Assembly: GCF_003325375.1 (NCBI RefSeq) | Contig: NZ_CP030862.1 | Coordinates: forward strand, 6,515,501-6,579,500 | DNA: 64,000 nt | From: Streptomyces globosus | GTDB lineage: Bacteria > Actinomycetota > Actinomycetes > Streptomycetales > Streptomycetaceae | Direction of reading: 5' to 3' | Shown here: piece by piece, positions 17,810 through 26,385 of the stretch | Layout: each line of letters opens with the position of its first letter | How positions within the stretch are numbered: the stretch's first letter is position 1 | Translations under genes and position numbers: made by a program | The notes under the pieces: model-generated | Told to the model about the DNA's origin: nothing | Databases searched by the model: none | The model's input: the letters and a program-made list of their open reading frames with translations, nothing else

Positions 17810-19360
17810 TCAGCCGAGGAGGCCGCCCACGAGGCCCGGCTTTGTGGAGGGGGTGTCGCCGCCGGTGGAGCCGCTGCGGGTGCCGGTGCCGCTCGACGGG
17901 GGCTTGGGGGTGGACTGCTTCGGGGCCGTGCCGGTGCTGGAGCTGCTGCCGGTGCGGGTCGACGCCGTGGGCTGGGAGCCGGTGCCGGAGGTCTGCCGCG
18001 AGGTGGTGCCCGAGGTGGTGCGGCCCGACTTCGCCGAGGGGGACGGGGTGGCGGTGGGCTCCGGGGACTTGGAGGGCTGCTGGGTCGGGGACTGCTGCTG
18101 CCGGGGCTGCCGGGACGCGGCGGGGGGCTTCGGGAGCGGGGAGCCCGGAAGGTAGTTGCTGGGTGCCTCGCCGGGGCCGGGGACGGTGACGACGGTGCTG
18201 GAGCGGACGGCTCCGCCGAGGAGGGAGCCGATGAGGAGGGTGAGTCCGCAGACGACGGTGGCCATGATGGTTCCGCGGCGCAGGACGCGGCGGCGCAGGG
18301 TCCACAGCTCGGAGCGGGGGCCGAGGGTCCGCCAGGCCTCGCCGGCGAGGCGTCCGTCGAGGGAGTAGACGGGAGCGCCGGCGATGATCAGGGGGCTCCA
18401 GGCGGCCAGGTAGATGATGTCGGGGGCGTCGTAGGCGGGGACGGTCTTCCAGCTGACGGTCATCAGGAGGGCGGCGGAGAGCAGCGCCCCGATGCAGGCG
18501 GCGAGGCGCTGCCACAGTCCGAGGACGGTGAGGACGCCGACGATGACCTGGAGGAAGGCGACGCTGAGCCCGGCGCCGACGGGGTGGGCGAGGGCGAAGT
18601 CGCGGAGCGGCTCGGCCAGGGCCCAGGGGTGGAGGGTGCGGAGCCAGGTGACCATGGAGCCGCGTTCGCCGCCGTCGAAGTAGACGGGGTCGCACAGCTT
18701 GCCCATGCCGGCGTAGATGGAGATGAAGCCGAGGAAGACGCGCAGCGGGAGGAGGACGACGCCGAGGTTCATGCGGCGTCCGGGGTAGTACGAGGCCTGC
18801 GCGCGGCTGTCGGCTGGGGTGCGGCGGAAGGTGTCGTCCGGGTGTGCGCCCGGGCCGCCCGGGCCGCCCGGGCCGCCGGCGTACGGGGCGCGGAGGTCCC
18901 GTACGGGGGGCAGGGAGCGGGTCTCGTCGGGGTCGCCGTAGGTGCGCTGGCCGATGACGGTGGGGGTGGGGACGGTGTCGTCGGTGAGGTCGCGGGCGAG
19001 GTCGATCCGGGGGATGACCTGGGTGGCGCCGCTGTCGTGTTCGTGGTGGCCGCGGCCGTGTTCGCGTACGGCCTGGAGGAGGCCGCCCATGGCGGCGGAG
19101 TCGCCCTGGGCGGATTTGCCGCTCCAGACGACGGGGGCCCGGCGGCGGCCGGCGGCGGCTCCGGCGGCCGCAGCGGCGGCGCCGAGGACGGGTGCCCGGC
19201 CGGGGATGTTCGCGGGCTTGGAACGCGCGCTCGGGCTCGGTGCGAGCCGCACGCGGAAGCTGGCGTGGTTCACGATGACCTGTGCGGGGTCGCACGGCAC
19301 CTTGACCATGCTCAGCGCGGGCTGGTCGTCGAACCCTGACGTTCTTGTGTCCACACTCAT
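17810..19360 (-). CDS. DoxX-family membrane protein with disordered tail
   Basis: A 516-residue protein. Residues 1 to about 190 are hydrophilic and low-complexity. The core 195-370 has four hydrophobic helices of the DoxX type (LGVVLLPLRVFLGFISIYAG, LSVAFLQVIVGVLTVLGLW, IGALLSAALLMTVSW, IIYLAAWSPLIIAG). Another helix (TIMATVVCGLTLLIGSLLGG) precedes a 120-residue Ser/Thr/Pro tail, probably outside the cell. DoxX proteins are quinone-associated membrane proteins of mostly unclear function. It is followed by a 17-bp stem terminator shared with the convergent gene. The ATG at 19360 has no clear ribosome site. Confidence 0.78.
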   Translation of the reverse strand: MSVDTRTSGFDDQPALSMVKVPCDPAQVIVNHASFRVRLAPSPSARSKPANIPGRAPVLGAAAAAAGAAAGRRRAPVVWSGKSAQGDSAAMGGLLQAVREHGRGHHEHDSGATQVIPRIDLARDLTDDTVPTPTVIGQRTYGDPDETRSLPPVRDLRAPYAGGPGGPGGPGAHPDDTFRRTPADSRAQASYYPGRRMNLGVVLLPLRVFLGFISIYAGMGKLCDPVYFDGGERGSMVTWLRTLHPWALAEPLRDFALAHPVGAGLSVAFLQVIVGVLTVLGLWQRLAACIGALLSAALLMTVSWKTVPAYDAPDIIYLAAWSPLIIAGAPVYSLDGRLAGEAWRTLGPRSELWTLRRRVLRRGTIMATVVCGLTLLIGSLLGGAVRSSTVVTVPGPGEAPSNYLPGSPLPKPPAASRQPRQQQSPTQQPSKSPEPTATPSPSAKSGRTTSGTTSRQTSGTGSQPTASTRTGSSSSTGTAPKQSTPKPPSSGTGTRSGSTGGDTPSTKPGLVGGLLG

Positions 19361-19430
19361 CTAACCGAGTGATCAGTGTTTAGGACACTGCCTTGACGGG
19401 GTTCTTGTGTCCGAGACCCGTCAAGATCAA

Positions 19431-19459
19431 GCCACCCCGCCCAAAGGGGGCGGGGTGGC
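19431..19459 (-). terminator. Terminator after rlmB
   Basis: GCCACCCCGCCC and GGGCGGGGTGGC form a 12-bp perfect stem with loop AAAGG, 50 bp beyond the rlmB stop. On the minus strand it ends that message before the DoxX gene. Confidence 0.7.
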
Positions 19460-19508
19460 ACGCTCACGGGTCACCGGCGGTGCGCCGATCGGCCGAAGCC
19501 GCCCGGGT

Positions 19509-20465
19509 TCAGGAGCGGCGGCGGGCGGCCTCGTAGAGGACGACGCCTGCGGCGACACCGGCGTTGAGGGACTCGGCCCCGCCCGGCATGGGGATGCGGA
19601 CCAGGTAGTCGCAGTTCTCGCCGACGAGGCGGCCGAGGCCCTTGCCCTCGGAGCCGACGACGATGACGACGGGCCCGGCGAGGGCGTCGAGGTCGGCGAC
19701 GGAGTGCTCGCCCTCGGCGGCGAGGCCGACGACGGTCAGCCCGGCCTTCTTGTAGTCCTGGAGGGCGCGGGTGAGGTTGGTGACCCGGGAGACGGGCGTG
19801 CGGGCCGCGGTGCCGGCGGAGGTCTTCCAGGCGCCGGCGGTCATGCCGGCGGCGCGCCGCTCGGGGATGACGACGCCGTGGCCGCCGAAGGCCGAAACCG
19901 AGCGGACGATCGCGCCGAGGTTGCGGGGGTCGGTGACGCCGTCGAGGGCGACGATGAGGGGTTCCTCGCCGTTGTCGTAGGCGGCCTCGGTGAGGTCCTC
20001 GGGGTGGGCGTACTCGTACGGCGGGACCTGGAGGACGAGGCCCTGGTGGTTGAGGCCGCCGGTCATCCGGTCGAGCTCGGGGCGCGGGGCCTCCATCAGG
20101 TTGATGTTGCCGCGCTCGCCGGCGAGCTGGAGGGCCTCGCGGACGCGCTCGTCGTTGTCGATGAACTGCTGCACGTACAGGGTGGTGGCGGGCACGCCGT
20201 CGCGCAGGGCCTCGAAGACGGGGTTGCGGCCGACGACCATCTCGCTCTGACCCTTGGCGCCGCCGCGGCGGGGCGCGGGGCGGCGCTTGGCGGCCTGCTT
20301 GGCCGCGGCGTTGGCGATGCGGAACTTCTTGTGGCCCTTGCGGTCCTCGGCCTTGGGCGTGGGGCCCTTGCCCTCCAGGCCCCTGCGCCGCTGGCCGCCG
20401 CTTCCGACCGTGGGGCCCTTCTTGTTGGACGTGCGGCGTCCCCTGCGCTGGCTGTTCCCGGCCAT
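19509..20465 (-). CDS. rlmB: 23S rRNA 2'-O-methyltransferase of the TrmH/SpoU family (RlmB-like)
   Basis: A 318-residue SPOUT methyltransferase. A strongly basic tail of about 70 residues binds RNA, then comes the substrate-binding domain starting VVGRNPVFEALRDG. The knotted catalytic domain carries the three SpoU motifs: LDGVTDPRNLGAIVRSVSAFG, VVIVVGSEGKGLGRLV and IPMPGGAESLNAGVAAGVVLYE. The target is inferred to be G2251 of 23S rRNA by family. The start MAGNSQRRG at 20465 has AGGTAGAGG in front; the longer frame to 20864 runs into cysS and was rejected. A terminator separates it from cysS. Confidence 0.9.
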   Translation of the reverse strand: MAGNSQRRGRRTSNKKGPTVGSGGQRRRGLEGKGPTPKAEDRKGHKKFRIANAAAKQAAKRRPAPRRGGAKGQSEMVVGRNPVFEALRDGVPATTLYVQQFIDNDERVREALQLAGERGNINLMEAPRPELDRMTGGLNHQGLVLQVPPYEYAHPEDLTEAAYDNGEEPLIVALDGVTDPRNLGAIVRSVSAFGGHGVVIPERRAAGMTAGAWKTSAGTAARTPVSRVTNLTRALQDYKKAGLTVVGLAAEGEHSVADLDALAGPVVIVVGSEGKGLGRLVGENCDYLVRIPMPGGAESLNAGVAAGVVLYEAARRRS

Positions 20466-20512
20466 GACCTCTACCTGTTTTCGTTGGTGCTGCGGTACGT
20501 ACGTATGAAGAG

Positions 20513-20540
20513 TGTGCCGCCCGGGGGGCCGGGCGGCACA
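20513..20540 (-). terminator. Terminator after cysS
   Basis: TGTGCCGCCCGG and CCGGGCGGCACA form a perfect 12-bp stem around GGGG, in the 100-bp gap between the cysS stop and the rlmB start. Confidence 0.8.
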
Positions 20541-20565
20541 ACAGAGCTGGTCCGGGCGGGTCCGG

Positions 20566-21966
20566 TCAGCGGGGTCCGAGGGTCCAGCGCGGGCCGGACG
20601 GGCTGTCCTCGATGACGAGTCCGGACTGCTGGAGCTGGTCGCGGATGGCGTCGGCGGTGGCCCAGTCCTTGCGGGCGCGGGCGGACTCGCGCTGGTCGAG
20701 GACGAGGCGGACGAGGGTGTCGACGGCTCCGTGGAGGTCGTCGCCGCGGTCGGCCTCCTGCGACCAGTGCGGGTCGAGGGGGTCGAGGCCGAGGACGCCG
20801 AGCATGGCGCGGACCTCGGCGAGGCGGGCGATGGCGGCGTCCTTGTCGTCGGCGGCGAGCGCACTGTTGCCCTGGCGGACGGTGGTGTGGACGATGGCCA
20901 GCGCCTGCGGGACGCCGAGGTCGTCGTCCATGGCCTCGGCGAAGGCGGGCGGGACCTCGGAGGCCGGCTCGACGGGGCCGCCGGCCTTCTCGACGACGCG
21001 CTGGACGAAGCCCTCGATGCGCGCGAAGGCGGACTCGGCCTCGCGCAGCGACTCCTCGCTGTACTCGATCATGGATCGGTAGTGCGGGGTGCCGAGGTAG
21101 TAGCGCAGCACGACGGGGCGCCAGTTCCTGGCCATCTCGGAGACGAGGACCGAGTTGCCGAGGGACTTCGACATCTTCTCGCCGGACATGGTGACCCAGG
21201 CGTTGTGCACCCAGTAGGAGGCGAAGTCGTCGCCGAACGCCTTGGCCTGGGCGATCTCGTTCTCGTGGTGCGGGAAGACCAGGTCGAGGCCGCCGCCGTG
21301 GATGTCGAAGGCGCTGCCGAGGTACTTGTGCGCCATCGCGGAGCACTCCAGGTGCCAGCCGGGGCGGCCGCGGCCCCACGGCGTCTCCCAGTCGGGCTCG
21401 CCGGGCTTGGTGGCCTTCCACATGGCGAAGTCGCGGGGATCGCGCTTGCCGGTGATGCCCTCCTCGCTCGGCTGCTGGAGGTTGTCGAGCTCCTGGTTGG
21501 AGAGCGCGAGGTAGCCCGGGTAGGAGCGGACGTCGAAGTAGACGCTGCCGTCGGCCTCGTAGGCGTGGCCCCGCTCGATGAGGCCGCGCATCATCTCGAT
21601 CATCTCGGGGACGTGGCCGGTGGCGCGGGGCTCGTACGTGGGCGGGAGGCAGCCGAGGGCCTCGTAGCCGCTGTTGAAGGCGCGCTCGTTCTCGTAGCCG
21701 ATGGACCACCAGGGGCGGTCCTGCTCGGCACCCTTCTTGATGATCTTGTCGTCGATGTCGGTGACGTTCCGGATGAAGGTGACGTCGTAGCCGCGGTACT
21801 CGAACCAGCGGCGCATGATGTCGAAGTTGAGGCCGGAGCGGATGTGCCCGATGTGCGGGGCCGCCTGCACGGTGGCACCGCAGAGGTAGATCGAGACACA
21901 GCCCTCGACGAGCGGGGTGAAGTCGCGGATCTGCCGGGCGCTGGTGTCGTACAGGCGAATAGTCAC
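20566..21966 (-). CDS. cysS: Cysteinyl-tRNA synthetase
   Basis: A 466-residue class I synthetase charging tRNA-Cys. The HIGH motif is in PHIGHIRSG and the KMSKS loop in EKMSKSLGN. The zinc ligands include the Cys in YLCGATVQ, the Cys/His in WHLECSAM, and HGGGLDLVFPHHENE. The length and full motif set mark it as true CysS, not the shorter MshC ligase of mycothiol synthesis, although mshA is elsewhere in this window. The start is GTG at 21966. It follows ispF with a 137-bp gap. Confidence 0.95.
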   Translation of the reverse strand: MTIRLYDTSARQIRDFTPLVEGCVSIYLCGATVQAAPHIGHIRSGLNFDIMRRWFEYRGYDVTFIRNVTDIDDKIIKKGAEQDRPWWSIGYENERAFNSGYEALGCLPPTYEPRATGHVPEMIEMMRGLIERGHAYEADGSVYFDVRSYPGYLALSNQELDNLQQPSEEGITGKRDPRDFAMWKATKPGEPDWETPWGRGRPGWHLECSAMAHKYLGSAFDIHGGGLDLVFPHHENEIAQAKAFGDDFASYWVHNAWVTMSGEKMSKSLGNSVLVSEMARNWRPVVLRYYLGTPHYRSMIEYSEESLREAESAFARIEGFVQRVVEKAGGPVEPASEVPPAFAEAMDDDLGVPQALAIVHTTVRQGNSALAADDKDAAIARLAEVRAMLGVLGLDPLDPHWSQEADRGDDLHGAVDTLVRLVLDQRESARARKDWATADAIRDQLQQSGLVIEDSPSGPRWTLGPR

Positions 21967-22103
21967 GGCACCAGGGTAGTGCGCCGCGGGCAGTGCCCCG
22001 CGACCCTTTCGGGGGCGCGGCGGCGCTTTGCGGCCGCGGCGGGGAGCCCCCGTCGAGCCGGGCGCCGCCGGGAGCGGCGCCCGGTACGGACGGACTGCGG
22101 CGG

Positions 22104-22628
22104 TCAGGCCGGGTTCGACCGGTACACCAGTGCGGTGGCGATGGCGGCGAGCCCCTCGGCGCGCCCGGTGAGGCCGAGTCCGTCGGTGGTGGTGCCGGAG
22201 ACGGAGACGGGGGCGCCCGCGGCGGCCGAGAGCGCCTTCTGCGCCTCTTCGCGCCGCTTGCCGATCTTGGGGCGGACGCCGATCACCTGCACGGCGATGT
22301 TGCCGATCTCGAAGCCCTCGGCGCGGACGATGCGGGCGGCCTCGGCGAGGAGGGTGGTGCCGGAGGCGCCGGACCACTCCGGGCGGGAGGTGCCGAAGTG
22401 GGCGCCGAGGTCGCCGGCTCCGGCGGCGGAGAAGAGGGCGTCGCAGGCGGCGTGGGCCGCGACGTCGCCGTCGGAGTGGCCGGCGAGGCCGTCCTCTCCC
22501 TCCCACAGCAGGCCGGCGCACCACAGGTCGCGGCCCGCCTCGAAGGCGTGGACGTCGGTGCCGATCCCGACCAGCGGGAGGAGCGGGGCCGCAGACGGGA
22601 CCGGGGCGGGGGCGGGGCTAGTAGGCAT
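22104..22628 (-). CDS. ispF: 2-C-methyl-D-erythritol 2,4-cyclodiphosphate synthase
   Basis: A 174-residue MEP-pathway enzyme converting CDP-ME-2-phosphate to MEcPP. The metal ligands are visible in GIGTDVHAF and LAGHSDGDVAAHA. The C-terminal TTTDGLGLTGRAEGLAAIAT is typical. It starts inside the ispD 3' end (11-bp overlap), so the two are translationally linked. A short Pro/Ala N-terminal extension precedes the conserved core. Confidence 0.95.
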   Translation of the reverse strand: MPTSPAPAPVPSAAPLLPLVGIGTDVHAFEAGRDLWCAGLLWEGEDGLAGHSDGDVAAHAACDALFSAAGAGDLGAHFGTSRPEWSGASGTTLLAEAARIVRAEGFEIGNIAVQVIGVRPKIGKRREEAQKALSAAAGAPVSVSGTTTDGLGLTGRAEGLAAIATALVYRSNPA

Positions 22629-23364
22629 CGGTGGCCCTCCTGCGGGCGAGTACGGCCTCGGCGAGGACCAGGTCGAGCGGACGGGTGACCTTGAAGGCCT
22701 CTTCGTGGCCCGGGACCACGACGACGGTGGTGCCGAGGCGCTCCACCATGCCGGCGTCGTCGGTGGCGCCCTCGCCGGACACGGCGACGGCCTCGTGGGC
22801 GCGGCGCAGGGTGGCCAGGTCGAAGCCCTGGGGGGTCTGGACGGCGCGCAGCCGGGCGCGCTCGGGGGTGGCGACGACCGGCTCGGGCTCGCCCGGCCTG
22901 CCGGGTTCGACCTCCTTGACGGTGTCGGCGAGGGGCAGGGCGGGGACGACGGCGGGAGCGCCGTCGCGGACCGCCTCGACGACGGCGTCGACCGTGTCCA
23001 CGGGGACGAGGGGGCGCGCGGCGTCGTGGACGAGCACGCAGGTGATGTCGTCGGGGAGGGCGGCGAGGCCGGCGGCGACGGACTCCTGGCGGGTGTCGCC
23101 GCCGGGGACGACCAGCAGCTCGGTGCGGTCCGGCAGCGGGTGCTCGTCCAGGAGGCGGCGCACCTCGGCAGTGCCGTCGGGCGGTGCGACGACGACGACC
23201 AGGCGGACGGCCCGCGAGCGGGCCATGGCGCGGACGGCGTGGATCAGCATCGGGGTGCCGCCGAGGGCCCGCAGGGCCTTGGGGGCGCCGGGGCCGAGGC
23301 GTACCCCGCGGCCGGCGGCGGGGATCACCGCGGCGGTGCGCTGGGGGCGCGTTTCGTCAGACAT
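22618..23364 (-). CDS. ispD: 2-C-methyl-D-erythritol 4-phosphate cytidylyltransferase
   Basis: A 248-residue GT-A-fold enzyme joining CTP and MEP in isoprenoid synthesis. The CTP-binding motif is AAVIPAAGRGVRLGPGAPKAL. VLVHDAARPLV and the VQTPQGFDL region are the IspD signatures, with TDDAGMVE near the end. A GGAG site lies 8 bases before the ATG. The order carD-ispD-ispF-cysS-trmH/rlmB is shared with Mycobacterium tuberculosis, a conserved actinobacterial block. Confidence 0.95.
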   Translation of the reverse strand: MSDETRPQRTAAVIPAAGRGVRLGPGAPKALRALGGTPMLIHAVRAMARSRAVRLVVVVAPPDGTAEVRRLLDEHPLPDRTELLVVPGGDTRQESVAAGLAALPDDITCVLVHDAARPLVPVDTVDAVVEAVRDGAPAVVPALPLADTVKEVEPGRPGEPEPVVATPERARLRAVQTPQGFDLATLRRAHEAVAVSGEGATDDAGMVERLGTTVVVVPGHEEAFKVTRPLDLVLAEAVLARRRATDAY

Positions 23365-23799
23365 TGAAGTAGCTCCGAGCCAAGGTTTGTGACTTCGGCC
23401 GACATGGGTATGGCCCTGGGGAGTGCCGGGTGCGACGCCCTCGCCCCTTCCGTGACGACCGGTCGAGCCGGCTGCCCGGACCCGGCACAAGAGGTCGGTC
23501 AGTCGGATCGGGTCGGGTCGGGGTATCGCGTCGTGCGGGTGCCGTGGGCGCGGGTGCGCCGAGTGCGGCTCAGGACGGCGCGGGACCGGGCGGCGCGGCA
23601 GCGCGCCGTCGGGGGCTGCGCGGGATCACGTAGGTCTGCGTACGGCGTCGTGTGTGCGGGACGGCGTGCGCTCGCGTACGGGCGCGCTGCGAGGTGCGGC
23701 GTGCGGGTGCAGACATGCCGCAGCGCCCGGCAACGGCCTCCCATCGGGGAGGCCGGTCGTCGGGCACCGCGGCACGGCTGCTTGCGGGTCTGCGCGTCG
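23365..23799. other. Gene-free spacer between ispD and carD with a terminator hairpin
   Basis: No convincing coding sequence is present. The open frames here have random codon use and no ribosome sites. The minus-strand carD message probably ends at the perfect hairpin at 23734-23755 (CGGCCTCCC, loop ATCG, GGGAGGCCG). The ispD promoter should lie in the left half. Confidence 0.6.
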
Positions 23800-24282
23800 T
23801 CAGGACGCGAGAACCTCGTCGAGGAGGGCCTCGGCCTTGTCCTCGTTGGTGTTCTCCGCGAGCGCAAGCTCGCTGACCAGGATCTGGCGCGCCTTGGCGA
23901 GCATCCGCTTCTCACCGGCGGACAGCCCGCGCTCGCGCTCGCGGCGCCACAGGTCGCGCACCACTTCGGCGACCTTGATGACGTCGCCGGAGGCGAGCTT
24001 CTCCAGATTTGCCTTGTAGCGACGGGACCAGTTCGTCGGCTCCTCGTTGAGCGGTGCCCGCAGCACCTCGAAGACCCGGTCCAGCCCGTCCTGGCCGACT
24101 ACGTCGCGAACGCCGACGAACTCCGCATTGTCGGCAGGCACACGAACCGTCAGGTCGCCCTGGGCGACCTTGAGCACCAAGTAGGTCTTGTCCACGCCTT
24201 TGATCTGGCGAGTTTCGATGGCCTCGATCAGCGCGGCCCCGTGATGGGGATAGACCACGGTGTCGCCAACCTTGAACGTCAT
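23800..24282 (-). CDS. carD: CarD-family RNA polymerase-binding regulator
   Basis: A 160-residue CdnL/CarD protein. The N-terminal Tudor-like domain (MTFKVGDTVVYPHHGAALIEAIETR) binds the polymerase beta subunit. The helical C-terminal domain (RDLWRRERERGLSAGEKRMLAKARQIL) contacts DNA and carries the conserved Trp that stabilises open promoter complexes. In actinobacteria CarD controls rRNA and housekeeping promoters. GGAAGGGG precedes the ATG. It is divergent from the LpqE-like lipoprotein gene across a 625-bp region. Confidence 0.95.
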   Translation of the reverse strand: MTFKVGDTVVYPHHGAALIEAIETRQIKGVDKTYLVLKVAQGDLTVRVPADNAEFVGVRDVVGQDGLDRVFEVLRAPLNEEPTNWSRRYKANLEKLASGDVIKVAEVVRDLWRRERERGLSAGEKRMLAKARQILVSELALAENTNEDKAEALLDEVLAS

Positions 24283-24584
24283 GTGACAGGTACCCCTTCC
24301 GTGGCTATCCAGGGTAACACGAGAACTGACTGTTATGAATGGCGTTTTCGCAGGTCAGGGCACATCTCGGGGCTTGACAACTCCGGCGGGAACGTGCTGC
24401 GGAGGGCTCCGGAAGGGGGGTATTCGCAGGTCGGAGGCGCTGTGCGGACCGGGCGAAACGGCCACGTTACACCTCCCGGGTGACCTCGCCGGTGTGATGT
24501 ACGTCCCGTTTTGCCGGGTTCGAGGTCGGGAAACCGAACTACTCCGTTCGACTACCGGCCACCCGAACGGAGCGGTTCCGGCCC

Positions 24585-24637
24585 AATCCCGGAATTGATC
24601 ACGGAGAAGCGTTCGAGGGAATCCCGGAATTGATCAC
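24585..24637. repeat. 18-bp direct repeat pair
   Basis: AATCCCGGAATTGATCAC occurs at 24585-24602 and again, identical, at 24620-24637. The start-to-start spacing is 35 bp, close to an integral number of helix turns. The second copy contributes TTGATC to the promoter at 24630-24658. The AT-rich content is unusual for the region. Confidence 0.85.
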
Positions 24638-24658
24638 CGGGGGCCGGAGCGCTATATG
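24630..24658 (+). promoter_or_regulatory. Sigma-70-type promoter overlapping the second direct repeat
   Basis: TTGATC (24630-24635), 17-bp spacer, TATATG (24653-24658). Its transcript would read toward the lipoprotein gene 250 bp downstream, giving a long 5' leader, or could yield a small RNA. Confidence 0.45.
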
Positions 24659-24907
24659 CGGACGGCACATGAACGGACCGGGAAGTGCCGGCGCCCGTCG
24701 CCGGCGGAACGGGCGCCCGGCGGTCCGCGGAATGCGCGATCGCGGGGCCTGGGCAGCGGAGCCCCTCCCCTGCGGAGGGTCGGGTGCGGGGGCGGGGCGG
24801 CGGCTCGGTAACCTAAGCGCGCTGACACACCCTTAGGGCGGCTTTACCTCGGCCGCCCCCGGGACCGACCACCTTCCGTTCCGTACGTCCAAGGAGTTGC
24901 CGCCGCC

Positions 24908-25582
24908 GTGAGCCGCAGCCTTCGACGCGGCGCCCTCGCCGCCACCGCCGTCGTGTTCTCGATCGCCTCGCTGGCCGCCTGCGGTGCGGGCAACGATGCG
25001 CAGACGCTGAAGATCAGGCCGGACAACGCCCGCGCCTCCAAGGGCGACATCATGGTCCAGAACGCGCTGGTGATCACCGGCAAGGACCGCAAGGGCTCGG
25101 CCGTCGTCTCCGCGACGCTCTTCAACGAGGGCGACAAGCCGCAGACGATCGACGCGATCACCCTCCCGGGCTCCAAGGGCAAGGTCGTCCTGAAGGGCGC
25201 CGAGGGCGCCGCCGGCAAGGTCACCGTCCCCGCCGGCGGCTCCGTCGTCCTCGGCGGCAAGGGCAACCCGTCCGCCGTGATCGAGGGCGGCAGCGAGGCC
25301 GTGGAGGACGGCGACGTCCAGAAGGTCGTCTTCAAGCTGAGCAGCACCGGCGACGTCGAGCTCGAGGCGTTCGTCTTCCCGAACACCGGCATGTACGCGC
25401 CCTTCGGCCCGACCGAGGCCCCCGCCGCCGGCCCGTCCGCCTCCGGCAGCCCGGCCGCCTCGCCGTCCGCCGGCCCGTCGGGCTCGCCGTCCGGCTCCCC
25501 GGCCGCCACCCCCTCGGGTGCGGCCTCGGGCTCCCCGGCCGCGTCGCCCTCGGGCTCCGCGTCGCACGCCGCCGGCCACTGA
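24908..25582 (+). CDS. LpqE-like lipoprotein with DUF461/PCuAC-type domain
   Basis: A 224-residue exported lipoprotein. The signal AATAVVFSIASLAACG ends at a lipobox Cys. The beta-rich central domain resembles DUF461/PCuAC copper-chaperone folds (IMVQNALVITG, SATLFNEGDKPQTIDAI, VTVPAGGSVVLGGKGNPSAV). The His/Met metal ligands of true PCuAC proteins are not evident, so copper binding is doubtful. The last 60 residues are an Ala/Ser/Pro/Gly disordered tail ending HAAGH. The position next to carD-ispD mirrors lpqE in M. tuberculosis. AAGGAG lies before the GTG start with a long 12-base spacing. Confidence 0.78.
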   Translation: MSRSLRRGALAATAVVFSIASLAACGAGNDAQTLKIRPDNARASKGDIMVQNALVITGKDRKGSAVVSATLFNEGDKPQTIDAITLPGSKGKVVLKGAEGAAGKVTVPAGGSVVLGGKGNPSAVIEGGSEAVEDGDVQKVVFKLSSTGDVELEAFVFPNTGMYAPFGPTEAPAAGPSASGSPAASPSAGPSGSPSGSPAATPSGAASGSPAASPSGSASHAAGH

Positions 25583-25600
25583 GGCCCCGGCAGCCACACG

Positions 25601-25637
25601 GAAGGGCCCCGTCCGCAGCACGCGGACGGGGCCCTTC
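25601..25637. terminator. Bidirectional terminator between the lipoprotein gene and phoP
   Basis: GAAGGGCCCCGTCCGC and GCGGACGGGGCCCTTC form a perfect 16-bp stem with loop AGCAC, between two convergent genes. Confidence 0.9.
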
Positions 25638-25657
25638 CCACAGGTGCCGACAGCGGC

Positions 25658-26338
25658 CTACGGCTCGAACTTGTAGCCGAGGCCGCGGACCGTGACGAGG
25701 TAGCGCGGCGCCCCCGGGTCCGGCTCGATCTTGGCGCGCAGGCGCTTGACGTGCACGTCGAGGGTCTTGGTGTCGCCGACGTAGTCCGCGCCCCACACCC
25801 GGTCGATCAGCTGCATGCGCGTCAGCACGCGGCCGGCGTTGCGCAGCAGCATCTCCAGCAGGTCGAACTCCTTCAGCGGCAGGTCCACCTTGGCCCCGCC
25901 GACGGTCACCACGTGCCGGTCGACGTCCATGCGGACCGGGCCGGCCTCCAGCGCGGCCGGGGCGACCTCCTCCGGCTCGCCGCGGCGGCGCAGGACCGCG
26001 CGGATGCGGGCGACCAGCTCGCGCGAGGAGAACGGCTTGGTGACGTAGTCGTCGGCTCCTATCTCCAGCCCCACGACCTTGTCGATCTCGCTGTCCTTCG
26101 CGGTCACCATGATGACGGGGACGTTGGAGCGGCCGCGCAGCTGCCGGCAGACCTCCGTGCCGGGCAGGCCGGGCAGCATCAGGTCGAGGAGGACGAGGTC
26201 GGCGCCGTTGCGCTCGAACTCGTCGAGGCCGTCGGGCCCGGTCGCGGCGACCGCGACCTCGAATCCCTCCTTGCGGAGCATGTAGGAGAGGGCGTCGCTG
26301 AAGGATTCCTCGTCCTCGACGACGAGCACACGGGTCAC
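25658..26338 (-). CDS. phoP: Phosphate-responsive OmpR-family response regulator PhoP
   Basis: A 226-residue regulator. Receiver: VVEDEE acidic pocket, phosphoacceptor Asp in LVLLDLMLPG, and Lys in DDYVTKPFSSREL. The C-terminal winged helix has LPLKEFDLLEMLLRNAGRVLTR and TLDVHVKRLRAKIE. PhoP controls the Pho regulon and represses nitrogen genes, including glnR targets, in Streptomyces. GGAGG precedes the GTG. It lies 47 bp after phoR in one operon. The sequence is also close to mycobacterial RegX3; the Streptomyces name is used. Confidence 0.93.
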   Translation of the reverse strand: MTRVLVVEDEESFSDALSYMLRKEGFEVAVAATGPDGLDEFERNGADLVLLDLMLPGLPGTEVCRQLRGRSNVPVIMVTAKDSEIDKVVGLEIGADDYVTKPFSSRELVARIRAVLRRRGEPEEVAPAALEAGPVRMDVDRHVVTVGGAKVDLPLKEFDLLEMLLRNAGRVLTRMQLIDRVWGADYVGDTKTLDVHVKRLRAKIEPDPGAPRYLVTVRGLGYKFEP

Positions 26339-26385
26339 GGAAGGACCTCCGGGGCAGGGTTGGGCGGTTCTGGTGTTCTGCTGGG

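Larger units (their letters stand above)
24283..24907. other. Long gene-free control region between carD and the lipoprotein gene
   Basis: At 625 bp this is the longest regulatory gap in the core region and is less GC-rich in its centre. It holds an 18-bp direct repeat, a good promoter-like pair, and the -10-like TAACCT at 24809-24814. A 55-codon frame (24669-24836) begins just after the promoter but has mixed third-position GC and many Arg codons, so it is not called. Confidence 0.55.

Noticed and set aside
19341..19412. 12-bp direct repeat GTTCTTGTGTCC near the DoxX gene start
   Set aside because: Two copies 60 bp apart, one inside coding sequence, with no other supporting structure; too weak to interpret.
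24335..24836. Short ORFs of 87 and 68 codons in the carD-lipoprotein gap
   Set aside because: Mixed third-position GC, no ribosome sites and no recognisable protein features; treated as control DNA.
24803..24840. Iron box (DmdR-type) at the CCTAAG...CTTAGG inverted repeat
   Set aside because: The half-sites are too far apart and do not fit the 19-bp TTAGGTTAGGCTAACCTAA-like consensus.
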